Notes under the pieces: model-generated
What the model was told of the DNA's origin: nothing
What the model saw: only the letters and a program-made list of their open reading frames with translations
Database searches by the model: none
In this document: one piece after another, positions 54,329 to 62,270 of the stretch
Position numbering within the stretch: the first letter of the stretch is position 1
Layout of the letters: every line of letters begins with the position of its first letter
Assembly (NCBI RefSeq): GCF_003946385.1
Contig: NZ_RHOE01000008.1
Location: 1-63,716, forward strand
Length of the DNA: 63,716 nt
Direction: 5' to 3'
Source: Loigolactobacillus zhaoyuanensis
GTDB taxonomy: Bacteria; Bacillota; Bacilli; Lactobacillales; Lactobacillaceae
Translations under genes and position numbers: made by a program

Positions 54329-55843
54329 TCATTCAAGGGTGGTCAAATAAGCGAAGCGCTGGGCCAATTCTGCATAAAATGGTGCCGGTACTGCACTAAA
54401 ACTTGCGGCAAAGTCAGCGGTGCGCTGATATGCCGTGGTGGCGGCCAGCAGTTGTGCGGCTAAATTAGTTTCCGCCACCGCAGACCGCTGCAGTAATTGC
54501 TGCAGCGGTTGTTTAGTCTGGGCGGCGTTAAGCGGATTGAGCGTTAGCAAAAGATTAAATAGTTTATCAAAAAACACTGAATTCAGCTGTCCAGCTACCT
54601 GCGGCGCTAGATCGTCTTGCACTAACAACTGAAATTGGGCGAAGGCGTCCGCTTGCGCAGCCGGCGCGATACTTCGCCACTGATTGTAAAGTTGCAACGC
54701 GGCGGCATGGCTGGCGTATTGCTGCGGCGCTGGTGCTACCGGCCGTGGTGGCGCAACCGTGGTCGGTGCAGGTTTAGCCGCCGCTTTTTGCTCGCGCAAA
54801 GCTTGACGCAAGCCGCGCCGGAAAAATAGCGGTAATTCGTTGAAGAAATTTTCATCTAATGGATAGCGCTGCGCCAACTGCGCCATGTACTGGGAAACGT
54901 CCGGCTGGACTAGCTTAGTGCCAGCCTTAAACGGAAATGTGGCCCAGGAATATTTCCAGCGACTGGGCGTTTGCAAAACTTGCAACAACTGACGGAAATA
55001 AAAGTCCCCCGGCTGGGCGTCATGCGCCAGCGCCCATTTGGTTAAAAACGGCTGACTACTGGCGTTCCAAAAGTTGGCGAACTTAAACAAAGGCAATTTA
55101 GAATATGCCTGCACATCAGCTAGATAATGCTCAAAGGTCTCCTGGTGCGGTGCTGCCAATGGCTGCGCCGCGGCGTCCGCTAGCTGGTCGATCTGCGCGA
55201 TCTCATTCAGCACGGTGGCGTGATCCAGAGTGAAGATCGGCATATCCGCTTGCTTGAAGTCCAGCAAACGCAGCCAGAGATGGTGATTCATTTTGTACGG
55301 TACGGCTAACTGATTATTGATGAAGTGCGCATAAACATAGCGCCGCCACAGACTGGTTGGAAAGCTGTAACGCTGGCGCTTAAGCCACAATAATTCATCA
55401 AACGCCAGGTCGATTTTATGGACGCCGGCTTGGATCTCGTTGACGACTTTCAATGGGATGCCTAAGTGATCAGAAAAGTGCTTGATGCCTAGCTTTTTGA
55501 CTATTGTGGCGTCGCTGCGGGCTTGGAGCACGAACTGATATTTCAGTGGTCGGTGGCAGATGCAGTGATACTTGGCCGGCTTGCCGCGGACGAAATCAGG
55601 GTCGACGTTGCGCTGCACGAACACCCACTCGGCGTCGCGCATGTAGCTGATATTCAGCATCGCCGAGCTGATCTGGCGGCGTTTGTAGTCGTTGACCACG
55701 TTGCGCTGGGCCGTGGTCAGCGTGCGATAAATTTCCATACGTTCCGTTTCGGTGTACTGGCGCGCGCCGTTGCTGCGGGGATAAGCGCCGACTTGGTAAT
55801 CGCTGGGATACCAGTTGGCATATGTGTCGAGATACGGATCCAT
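54329..55843 (-). CDS. unknown 504-residue protein with CxCH motif
   Basis: Not recognised. The N-terminal half has YHCICHRPLKYQFVLQARSD, IKHFSDHLGIPLKVVNEIQA and IDLAFDELLWLKRQRY, suggesting a small metal-binding module and an HTH-like segment. Residues about 350-375 are a Pro/Ala-rich linker (APTTVAPPRPVAPAPQQ); the C-terminal third is Ala/Gln/Leu-rich and helical. It lies in an accessory block beside toxin-antitoxin and phage-type replication genes. The ATG at 55843 has no strong ribosome site. Confidence 0.55.
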   Translation of the reverse strand: MDPYLDTYANWYPSDYQVGAYPRSNGARQYTETERMEIYRTLTTAQRNVVNDYKRRQISSAMLNISYMRDAEWVFVQRNVDPDFVRGKPAKYHCICHRPLKYQFVLQARSDATIVKKLGIKHFSDHLGIPLKVVNEIQAGVHKIDLAFDELLWLKRQRYSFPTSLWRRYVYAHFINNQLAVPYKMNHHLWLRLLDFKQADMPIFTLDHATVLNEIAQIDQLADAAAQPLAAPHQETFEHYLADVQAYSKLPLFKFANFWNASSQPFLTKWALAHDAQPGDFYFRQLLQVLQTPSRWKYSWATFPFKAGTKLVQPDVSQYMAQLAQRYPLDENFFNELPLFFRRGLRQALREQKAAAKPAPTTVAPPRPVAPAPQQYASHAAALQLYNQWRSIAPAAQADAFAQFQLLVQDDLAPQVAGQLNSVFFDKLFNLLLTLNPLNAAQTKQPLQQLLQRSAVAETNLAAQLLAATTAYQRTADFAASFSAVPAPFYAELAQRFAYLTTLE

Positions 55844-55951
55844 GTTACAAACGCCACCTATCGTTTTTTTCCGGAATTCATTTATTTTACCAAAAAACGG
55901 CGCCGCGGGAAATAGCCAAAGTAGCCACCCACAACACCCTATTCAGCGCGG

Positions 55952-56578
55952 TCACACAAACGGCCCGTTTAAAATATTATAATACGTCGTCGTCAATGCG
56001 GCGTCATTTTTCAAGGTAAAACGGTACTGCGCGTCGATCTCATAAGTTGCCAGTTGCTCGACCAAGTCGTTGCTAGCATCGGGCGCCACTGGCTGCTGCC
56101 GATAAATGTCATTATTTTGGGTCAGTGCGGTCAAGAAACTGATCTTGAAGCCGTACCAGTAGCCGTAAAAATAAATATCCAGCAGATCTTTGTTGCCAAA
56201 GTCAATTGTGGTCAACCGTTCCGCCGCTACCCAAGGCGCTAACTTAGGATCAGCTAAAATTTGGCCACGCAACCGGGCAGCCATCAACGCATAATCGGGT
56301 GAATCTTCATTTTGCAAGCGGTCCTTCAAGGTGCGATAGATCCGCAAGACTTGCGCCTGCATCGTCCGCGTGTAATCAGGGATCGTGGTCGCTAATTCGG
56401 CCATTGGGATGCCCTGATCCTGGGCGATAAAATAACCATACGCCGCCTCGACGCCTAGGGACATCCCGGTTACGTAAACATCGGTCAGACGCGCAAAAAT
56501 CGGCTTAAACAGCTGGCCATCCAGACCATCGATCAGCGCGGTCAAATCGTGCTGTAAGGTTTTTAGATCATTTTCCAT
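55952..56578 (-). CDS. unknown helical 208-residue protein
   Basis: Not recognised. Predicted largely alpha-helical and acidic, with an aromatic segment DIYFYGYWYGFKISFL (about 132-147) and ATYEIDAQYRFTL near the end. No signal peptide. The ATG follows GGAGGCAAG. It lies upstream of the 504-residue gene on the same strand with about 100 bases between, so the two may be expressed together. Confidence 0.5.
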   Translation of the reverse strand: MENDLKTLQHDLTALIDGLDGQLFKPIFARLTDVYVTGMSLGVEAAYGYFIAQDQGIPMAELATTIPDYTRTMQAQVLRIYRTLKDRLQNEDSPDYALMAARLRGQILADPKLAPWVAAERLTTIDFGNKDLLDIYFYGYWYGFKISFLTALTQNNDIYRQQPVAPDASNDLVEQLATYEIDAQYRFTLKNDAALTTTYYNILNGPFV

Positions 56579-56677
56579 AACTTGCCTCCACTACACTAGT
56601 TTGTGAACGTTTGCTTTTCAGTATAGCATGCGCGGTGGTGAAGGCAAAGTGGTGTTGCAACAACAGCTGGTTGCCCA

Positions 56678-56968
56678 CTAAGTGATCGTCACCGTTACTT
56701 TTTTGCCTAACGCATTAGCCAACTTGGTCAATGTGGCAATGCTCGTATTGTGACCGCGCTCAATCCGTGCGATCGTGGTTTGCGGCAACTTAGCTCGCAT
56801 GGCTAGCTCTTGTTGGGTCAGCCCAGCCATCTGCCGCGCTTCAATTAATGCAGCGGCACTAGCAAGCTGATTATACTCCGTGTAAAAGCCCTCGCGAAAC
56901 GCTGGATTTTCCAGACTAGCTTTGATCAAGTCATCAACACTGGCAGTATGCGTCAATTCTTTTGCCAT
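56678..56968 (-). CDS. higA: HigA-like XRE-family antitoxin
   Basis: 96 residues. C-terminal helix-turn-helix (MAGLTQQELAMRAKLPQTTI then ARIERGHNTSIATLTKLANA). It follows the RelE-like toxin gene by two bases; toxin-first order is typical for HigBA. Expected to bind HigB and repress their shared promoter. Confidence 0.85.
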   Translation of the reverse strand: MAKELTHTASVDDLIKASLENPAFREGFYTEYNQLASAAALIEARQMAGLTQQELAMRAKLPQTTIARIERGHNTSIATLTKLANALGKKVTVTIT

Positions 56969-56970
56969 AA

Positions 56971-57330
56971 TTAGACCTTCTTTCTACGGTTAAATTCTGC
57001 ACGAATAGTTTTGGCGTGTTCCACTTCACGTCGTGGCGTTTTTTGTGTCTTCTTAGTAAATCCATGTGTGATCACATAATGATCGTCAACAACGTGAAAG
57101 TAGAGCGCACGCTGAATATTACTACCGCGTTGCGAGCGTAACTCAAACAAGTTGTGCTCAAGCTTCTTTATAATTTCTAAACGACTAGCGATCACAAGGC
57201 CCTTTTCTTCTGTGATCATGATCGCAGCAGCAAGCTTTCTCTGATCAGCCACGGGCAGCCGCTGATAAAACTCCTTAAATTCATCTTTACCATTGCTATT
57301 AATATAAGAACGAAACTGCGGCATTTTCAT
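56971..57330 (-). CDS. higB: HigB/RelE-like toxin (phage Gp49-like)
   Basis: About 119 residues from ATG 57330. RelE-fold features: FKEFYQRLPVADQRKLAAAI, LEHNLFELRSQRGSNIQRAL, YFHVVDDHYVITHGFTKKTQ, and KTPRREVEHAKTIRAEF. Predicted ribosome-dependent mRNA endonuclease. Three ATGs (57336, 57330, 57324) lie immediately downstream of an extended -10, so the transcript may be almost leaderless; the first is probably not transcribed. Confidence 0.83.
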   Translation of the reverse strand: MKMPQFRSYINSNGKDEFKEFYQRLPVADQRKLAAAIMITEEKGLVIASRLEIIKKLEHNLFELRSQRGSNIQRALYFHVVDDHYVITHGFTKKTQKTPRREVEHAKTIRAEFNRRKKV

Positions 57331-57334
57331 AATC

Positions 57335-57350
57335 ATTATAGCATATATGC
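57335..57350 (-). promoter_or_regulatory. higBA promoter with overlapping palindromic operator
   Basis: Extended -10 TGCTATAAT on the minus strand (TATAAT at 57340-57335) is abutted by the 10-bp palindrome GCATATATGC (57341-57350), a likely HigA operator. Confidence 0.6.
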
Positions 57351-57476
57351 GTTTAAAACCGATCATTGACCTAATTTATTTCTCAAATTTAGCTCAAGTA
57401 TTAACGCTATACAGCCTGAGCACCTCCCTATATCTATAATCTACGCAAAAAACACCGCCTTATTTTTTACTTTCTC

Positions 57477-57522
57477 AAAAAAACGATCACCGCCACAATA
57501 ATTGCTGGCGCTGATCGTTTTT
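57477..57522 (-). terminator. terminator of the small genes upstream
   Basis: AAAAACGATCA...TGATCGTTTTT with inner CGCCA/TGGCG pairing ends the leftward run from the replication genes. Confidence 0.85.
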
Positions 57523-57552
57523 GCTCAATTAACTTCGTTTGCGGCTAGCACT

Positions 57553-57774
57553 CTACTCGGCAGCCACCAACTGCCGCGCGCCTAGCAAGCGCAAGATGCC
57601 GGCGGCGCTTGCTTGGTTCAGACACAAGTACTGTAAAAATTGTAAAAACTCGGCGGCATCTGCCTGCCGGTACAAAAGCTGACCCAAACAACAAACCTTG
57701 TCGCTGGCCTGCAGCGGTCGCCCTAAAAAATCGTAGCGTGCCGCCGGCAATTGCGGTGATCCTAAATCAGTCAT
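57553..57774 (-). CDS. unknown 73-residue protein
   Basis: Not recognised: YDFLGRPLQASDKVCCLGQL, then LYRQADAAEFLQFLQYLCLN, ending RLLGARQLVAAE. The pattern GRPLQASDKV is reminiscent of small beta proteins but too weak to name. It follows the Phd-like gene by 36 bases and precedes a terminator, so it could be that antitoxin's partner or an unrelated small accessory gene. Confidence 0.5.
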   Translation of the reverse strand: MTDLGSPQLPAARYDFLGRPLQASDKVCCLGQLLYRQADAAEFLQFLQYLCLNQASAAGILRLLGARQLVAAE

Positions 57775-57810
57775 TGAATCCCTCCTATTGATCAGTTAAA
57801 GAAAAGCAAC

Positions 57811-57996
57811 TTAAAGCGTTAGCTCCTGGCCCAGCAACTGTTCTAGTTCCGGCTGCCACTTATGTGCCGCCAATACAACGACACAATCGTTGGTGCGCAT
57901 ATTGCGGATCACTAGCGCGCCATCTGTGCGATCAAGCTCGCGAACTAGGCGGTTCAGGTGCATTTTCGCGTTACTAACTGGCATGGTTTCAAGCAT
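57811..57996 (-). CDS. Phd/YefM-like antitoxin
   Basis: 61 residues. PVSNAKMHLNRLVRELDRTD and GALVIRNMRTNDCVVVLAAH fit the N-terminal DNA-binding fold of Phd/YefM. No RelE/Doc-type toxin is adjacent. ATG 57996 follows a full AGGAGG. Downstream of the DnaB-like helicase on the same strand. Confidence 0.55.
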   Translation of the reverse strand: MLETMPVSNAKMHLNRLVRELDRTDGALVIRNMRTNDCVVVLAAHKWQPELEQLLGQELTL

Positions 57997-58020
57997 CGGT
58001 CTCACCTCCTTTAAATTTTT

Positions 58021-59352
58021 TTATCGTCCGCGGACGTCCGCTGGCACCACGTCATTTTGCATGTTCACCTGACCGTCACCGGTGGCAACTGGCGTGTCCT
58101 GCACTAACTGCGGTGTGAAGCGCATTTGGCTGGGGATGAAGCTGAAGGCTAATTCAGCCAGCTGGCCAGAGCGATTTTTACGGAAAATCAGGTTCAAATG
58201 GCGCTCGGCCCGCTGTTCTTCGTCGGTGCTAACGGGATACAAAAAACTGACCGTATTTGAGTCTTGCTCAATGCTGCCGGATTCGCGCAGGTCGGCTAAT
58301 TGCGGCGTGCGATCGACGCGCTTTTCTAGCTCGCGGTTCAATTGTGAGAATAAAATGATCGGCAGATCCAGCTCGTTGGTCAGTAATTTCAGTTCACGGG
58401 TGATGGCTTCGACCTCCAGCCGCCGGTCACTGCGCGCCGCCACCCGATCAAGGCTGATGATCTGTAAATAATCGATCACCGCCAAGTATTGTCCCGGCGC
58501 GGCTTGGGCGGCGTGAGCGCGGATGGTTTTAATGATCTGCGGCAAGATCAGCAGCTTATCATGCAAATACAAGTGCTGCTGATCCAGCTTGCTGATGCCG
58601 GCGCGGACCTGCTGCTTTTCGGCGGCACTCATTTGATACGGATTGGTGAATTTGCCGGCCGCCACGCCAGTTTCACAGGCTAAGATCCGCTGGTAATTAT
58701 CGCTGGCGGTCATTTCTAGAGAAAATAGATCGACCGTCAACTCCGGCGCATACTTCACCGCCTGCTCGATCAGATTCAAGGCAAAGGCCGACTTCCCCAC
58801 GCCAGGCCGCGCGCCGATGGTCCACAGCATGCCGCCGCGCAAACCGCCGTTGAACACCCGATCCACGTTGGCAAATGTTTTGATGCCGACCGGCTGCGGC
58901 AACGCCAGGCAAGCCGCTAAATTAGCGCCGTGCTCGGTGATCGATTTAGTCGGTGACGGCGGCTCGTTCAACGCCATTAATTGGCGACTTTGCGCCTGCA
59001 ACTCAACTAAATTTTCAGAACTAGGCGTGGCAAAATATGCTTGAGCCGCCATTTGCGTGTTGCCCTGAACGAACCAGAAATGCTGCGCCTGCACACTATC
59101 CACGAAAAGTTGTTCCGCCGCACACGGCTGCTCGAAGGCTTGCCAATCAGCCGCTTCAAACGCCTGCGGGTACGCCGCCTGAAAGCGCCGCTGTAGCTCA
59201 ACAAAATCCCGGTACGGTCCCTGATCAGTCACCATAAATTCAATAAACTCGCGACAACTTTTGCCGCTAAACCAAACTGGCTCAATGCTCACCGTTTTGA
59301 TCGCCTCTGGATGGTGCAACAAATAGTGCACCACGTTAGTATCCAAGCTCAT
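58021..59352 (-). CDS. phage-type DnaB-like replicative helicase
   Basis: About 443 residues. N-terminal DnaB_N-like helical part, then RecA-type core: Walker A TIGARPGVGKSAFALNLIE, DLFSLEMTASDNYQRILA, Walker B YLAVIDYLQII, then SQLNRELEKRVDRTPQLADL with the downstream arginine-finger region LIFRKNRSGQ. The helicase of a mobile-element replication module. It overlaps the initiator gene by 17 bases. ATG 59352 follows GGAGG. Confidence 0.87.
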   Translation of the reverse strand: MSLDTNVVHYLLHHPEAIKTVSIEPVWFSGKSCREFIEFMVTDQGPYRDFVELQRRFQAAYPQAFEAADWQAFEQPCAAEQLFVDSVQAQHFWFVQGNTQMAAQAYFATPSSENLVELQAQSRQLMALNEPPSPTKSITEHGANLAACLALPQPVGIKTFANVDRVFNGGLRGGMLWTIGARPGVGKSAFALNLIEQAVKYAPELTVDLFSLEMTASDNYQRILACETGVAAGKFTNPYQMSAAEKQQVRAGISKLDQQHLYLHDKLLILPQIIKTIRAHAAQAAPGQYLAVIDYLQIISLDRVAARSDRRLEVEAITRELKLLTNELDLPIILFSQLNRELEKRVDRTPQLADLRESGSIEQDSNTVSFLYPVSTDEEQRAERHLNLIFRKNRSGQLAELAFSFIPSQMRFTPQLVQDTPVATGDGQVNMQNDVVPADVRGR

Positions 59353-60223
59353 GTCCAATTGCCTCCACTTCTGTTTTAGTCACTTCAACTTGCTCATCCG
59401 CCGCCCGCGCCAACACCATAGCCACGTCGCCACAGCTTAGTTGGTATAGATCACGTAGATATTGTGCCCGGGTCAACTGCGCGGCTGGCTGCACGTGAGG
59501 TGGCGGTGGCGCCTCCAACAAATACTGCTTAAACTTCGGTCCAAATAAAGTCTGCGGCCGAACAAACTTCCAAAAATCGCCGCCGTACCAATCCTTACAT
59601 TTCCAGTCGATCACCTGCTTGATCTGCTTGACCGTCACTTTTGAATCGAACAAGTCGGCTAATAATTGCTGCGTCGCCACCGCGTTCTCAAATTGCTTGC
59701 CCGACTGCTGCTGCAGGTAGGCTAAAATTTTAGCGCTGGTCGCCGCTAGCTTGGTCCGCTGCTCGGGGGTGTATTTCTGCAGCGCTAGTGGCGTGACGCT
59801 GGCAGGCCCAGTTGCCGACTGCGGCGGTGGCGTGCGGGTCGGCTGCGGTTGCTTGGGGTCGTAGAATTTGACTAGGCCGGCGTAATTGTCGGCGTCGACC
59901 ACGACAAAGCGTTCCCAGTGGCAGATTTGATAATGGCCGGCAGCGGTGGCGCTGATTTGCTGGTTAGTTTGTAATAAATGCAGCAAGGGTTGGATCAGTT
60001 CGGAATGGGTGATCTTAGCCCATTTAGCTATGGTCAGCATTGCCAGTGGCTGGTCGCGCGTTTTGTAAACTAAGCCCGCGTGATTCAACTTAGCCGCATG
60101 AAAAAGTAAGGCGTTCCAGACCGCCATTATGTTGCGCCATTGGATCTTCGTCGTTGCTTTATCCAGCTGTATCCATCCGGGTTCCTGAAATAGGTTTATC
60201 GGGATCGCCAACATGGGTTCCAT
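59336..60223 (-). CDS. phage-type replication initiator/helicase loader (Phg_2220_C domain)
   Basis: About 295 residues. N-terminal winged-helix-like part (AIPINLFQEPGWIQLDKATT, AKWAKITHSELIQPLLHLLQ), Pro-rich linker near 145, then ILAYLQQQSGKQFENAVAT, KQIKQVIDWKCKDWYGGDFW and the diagnostic RPQTLFGPKFKQYL. Expected to bind an origin, often inside its own gene, and load the downstream helicase. ATG 60223 follows AGGAG. No integrase, capsid or terminase genes are present. Confidence 0.82.
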   Translation of the reverse strand: MEPMLAIPINLFQEPGWIQLDKATTKIQWRNIMAVWNALLFHAAKLNHAGLVYKTRDQPLAMLTIAKWAKITHSELIQPLLHLLQTNQQISATAAGHYQICHWERFVVVDADNYAGLVKFYDPKQPQPTRTPPPQSATGPASVTPLALQKYTPEQRTKLAATSAKILAYLQQQSGKQFENAVATQQLLADLFDSKVTVKQIKQVIDWKCKDWYGGDFWKFVRPQTLFGPKFKQYLLEAPPPPHVQPAAQLTRAQYLRDLYQLSCGDVAMVLARAADEQVEVTKTEVEAIGHELGY

Positions 60224-60335
60224 AAAATCACTCCTAAGCATAATTAGTCCCGTAAAAACTTGGTGCGTTTTTTTTGGTTCTATACTAGTCTCGTTTGAGC
60301 GACCCAAATAGTGCCAAACTTTTTTAAAAAAATTT

Positions 60336-60370
60336 AAAAAACCGCATCGGATCCCATTCCGACGCGGTTT
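60336..60370 (-). terminator. terminator after the ComK-like gene
   Basis: On the minus strand AAACCGCGTCGGA...TCCGATGCGGTTT, one mismatch, followed by T5. Confidence 0.8.
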
Positions 60371-60428
60371 CTAACTTAAAGTTTTTTATTGCTACTTTTG
60401 GCCTTGTTGATTTAACTTTGCAACTCGG

Positions 60429-60484
60429 TTTACGCAAACGTAGAGCTGGTCTTACGTACCCGTAAAATCTATTTTACGCAAACG
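60429..60484. repeat. pair of TTTACGCAAACG repeats
   Basis: TTTACGCAAACG occurs at 60429-60440 and 60473-60484; the second continues into another CAAACG. Between them CGTAAAAT/ATTTTACG is a near-perfect palindrome. Possible binding sites for a replication or regulatory protein. Confidence 0.45.
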
Positions 60485-60512
60485 CAAACGGGTCATTACC
60501 TTGCCGTAAATG

Positions 60513-61298
60513 CTAGCGGCGCCGAAATTCTGGGTTCAGTTGTTTCTTAGCATAATGCGTCAACTTTTTCTCCGGAATGCCTTCGTTACCCGCAATTTCC
60601 CGGGTGATCTGCTGACCATAGTCGCTGATATGCCACTCACGCATTTGTTGCACAGTCGGCACGGTTGGCTGATCGATCGGCGCCAAACTCGGTAAATGGC
60701 TTTGCACACTGATTTGAAATTCTACCTTTTTACCTAGATAGCTCATTTTGCGCCAAAGAATATCTTGCGCACGTTCAAGCGCAAAACGGATCAACCCCAA
60801 TTGATAGTGCAGCGAATCACGCTTGATGTCCGCGCGCACCTGCACCTGCTGCTGACCGCGCTTGAAAATGACCCACGTGGCGCCATCGACCGTCTTAGCG
60901 CCACGGTACCATTGACTGCAGATCCAGCCGGTGGGCGTGCCCCGCCGCGGACTATCCTCGGTCGCAAACGATTGCTGCCCACAAAAGTACGGATAATTAG
61001 TCAAATTAAGGTGCTTACCCAAACATTTTGAAAGCTCATAGCTATAAATTGCCGACCGACTGAAACGCCGCATAATTTGACACGTCGACTCCTCACAATA
61101 GATCACCTTGCCGTTGATGCCGTATAAACCAGTCACATACCGCTTCGAGCCATGCTTAACTTTGTCGGGCAACTTAGCCACATAAACCGTGTTTTCATTG
61201 GGCTCAAAGTATTTACAAAATTCTGCCGCCCCACTATCGGCATACGCTTGTTCATGCTGCAGATCAAAACTAACCACTGAATCACCAAATTGTTCCAT
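60513..61298 (-). CDS. ComK-like competence transcription factor homologue
   Basis: About 261 residues. The central part parallels ComK: a Cys-containing IYCEESTCQIMRRFSRSAI segment, SKCLGKHLNLTNYPYFCGQQ, then GWICSQWYRGAKTVDGATWV and IFKRGQQQVQV before a Gln-containing helix, like ComK GWIS...VTFSNG...ENQ. The C-terminal 70 residues extend beyond typical ComK. ATG 61298 follows GGAGG. Divergent from a ComX-like sigma factor. An orphan regulator of another family is the alternative. Confidence 0.5.
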   Translation of the reverse strand: MEQFGDSVVSFDLQHEQAYADSGAAEFCKYFEPNENTVYVAKLPDKVKHGSKRYVTGLYGINGKVIYCEESTCQIMRRFSRSAIYSYELSKCLGKHLNLTNYPYFCGQQSFATEDSPRRGTPTGWICSQWYRGAKTVDGATWVIFKRGQQQVQVRADIKRDSLHYQLGLIRFALERAQDILWRKMSYLGKKVEFQISVQSHLPSLAPIDQPTVPTVQQMREWHISDYGQQITREIAGNEGIPEKKLTHYAKKQLNPEFRRR

Positions 61299-61507
61299 CA
61301 AACCGCCTCCAACTGAAAATTCACACACTTACACTTATAGTATGCATTAATAAAATACCATAAATCAGCGTATTTGTGAAAACGCATTCACATTAAATAA
61401 AAATTTAATTAGCTGCCACTAAAAAGTCACACATTTATAATGCAAAAACGCCGACTTGGCGAAATTCGCAATTAAACGCGTGACCATTTTTCGATTTTTG
61501 TGATTTG

Positions 61508-61536
61508 TTGATTTCAGCGCACCAATTGTATATTAA
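61508..61536 (+). promoter_or_regulatory. promoter of the ComX-like sigma factor gene
   Basis: -35 TTGATT (61508-61513), 17-base spacer, -10 TATTAA (61531-61536). Transcription would begin near 61543, just before the leader hairpin. Confidence 0.5.
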
Positions 61537-61551
61537 TTTCGTCCTAGGCCT

Positions 61552-61583
61552 GGGACACAAACTAAATCAAAGGTTGTGTTCCC
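61552..61583 (+). promoter_or_regulatory. leader hairpin enclosing the ribosome site of the sigma factor gene
   Basis: GGGACACAA (61552-61560) pairs with TTGTGTTCCC (61574-61583) with one bulged base. The 13-base loop contains AAAGG, and the stem ends exactly at the ATG (61584). Folding would hinder ribosome loading. Confidence 0.6.
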
Positions 61584-62081
61584 ATGACATTTAAAACCGC
61601 ATTAGCCAACAGTAAACTCATTTACAGCGTCTTAAACCGCGCCGGCATCACCCAAAAGCACCCTAATTTTGAAGACTATTTCCAGGATTGCCTACTGATC
61701 TACGTAGCCCTGGAAGAAAAATTCGCCAACAAACTCCCCACCGATCCAGTATCCCGCGAAGCCTTCTTCTACGTCCGGATGTATTGCCAACTCGTTGATC
61801 AATTGCGCCATGAGAATTATCACACTAACAACCAAGCCAGTTACGCGCCAACCGTTCAAGCAAGCGCCTATATCGACTCCAATTTTGAGCTAGTCGACTT
61901 AGCCGACGCACTCAAAAAACGCCTCACCGCCGAAGAGTACCGCTTCTTAGAACTGGCTTACGCCTGCGAACTACCGCTCGACTATATTTGCCGCGAATTA
62001 AACGTTAGCCGACGCACCGTCTTCCGCTTTCAGAAAAAAATTCGCACAACTATTGAACAATTAACACGAGAAAATTGCTAG
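61584..62081 (+). CDS. ComX/SigH-like sigma-70 family sigma factor
   Basis: 165 residues. Region 2-like N-terminus (NFEDYFQDCLLIYVALEEKF, FYVRMYCQLVDQLRHENY) and region 4 with a helix-turn-helix (LPLDYICRELNVSRRTVFRF). Such short sigma factors activate competence genes in streptococci and lactobacilli. Divergent from the ComK-like gene; followed by the structured repeats and DUF1659/DUF2922 genes found near comX-like genes elsewhere. Confidence 0.72.
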   Translation: MTFKTALANSKLIYSVLNRAGITQKHPNFEDYFQDCLLIYVALEEKFANKLPTDPVSREAFFYVRMYCQLVDQLRHENYHTNNQASYAPTVQASAYIDSNFELVDLADALKKRLTAEEYRFLELAYACELPLDYICRELNVSRRTVFRFQKKIRTTIEQLTRENC

Positions 62082-62270
62082 TAATTGATAGCAATTCTCA
62101 ATTACTAGCTAATCAAGCACTAATTTATCACGCTGGAAAGCCTGATCTAGCGCGTTTTAAAAACTTATTTTAAAAAAGTGACGCAAATATGGCACTAAAA
62201 CGCCCGCTCAATCGAGACTAGTATAGAAGGTAAAATAGCGGCCGCATTTGCACCTTCAAAATGAGTTAAT

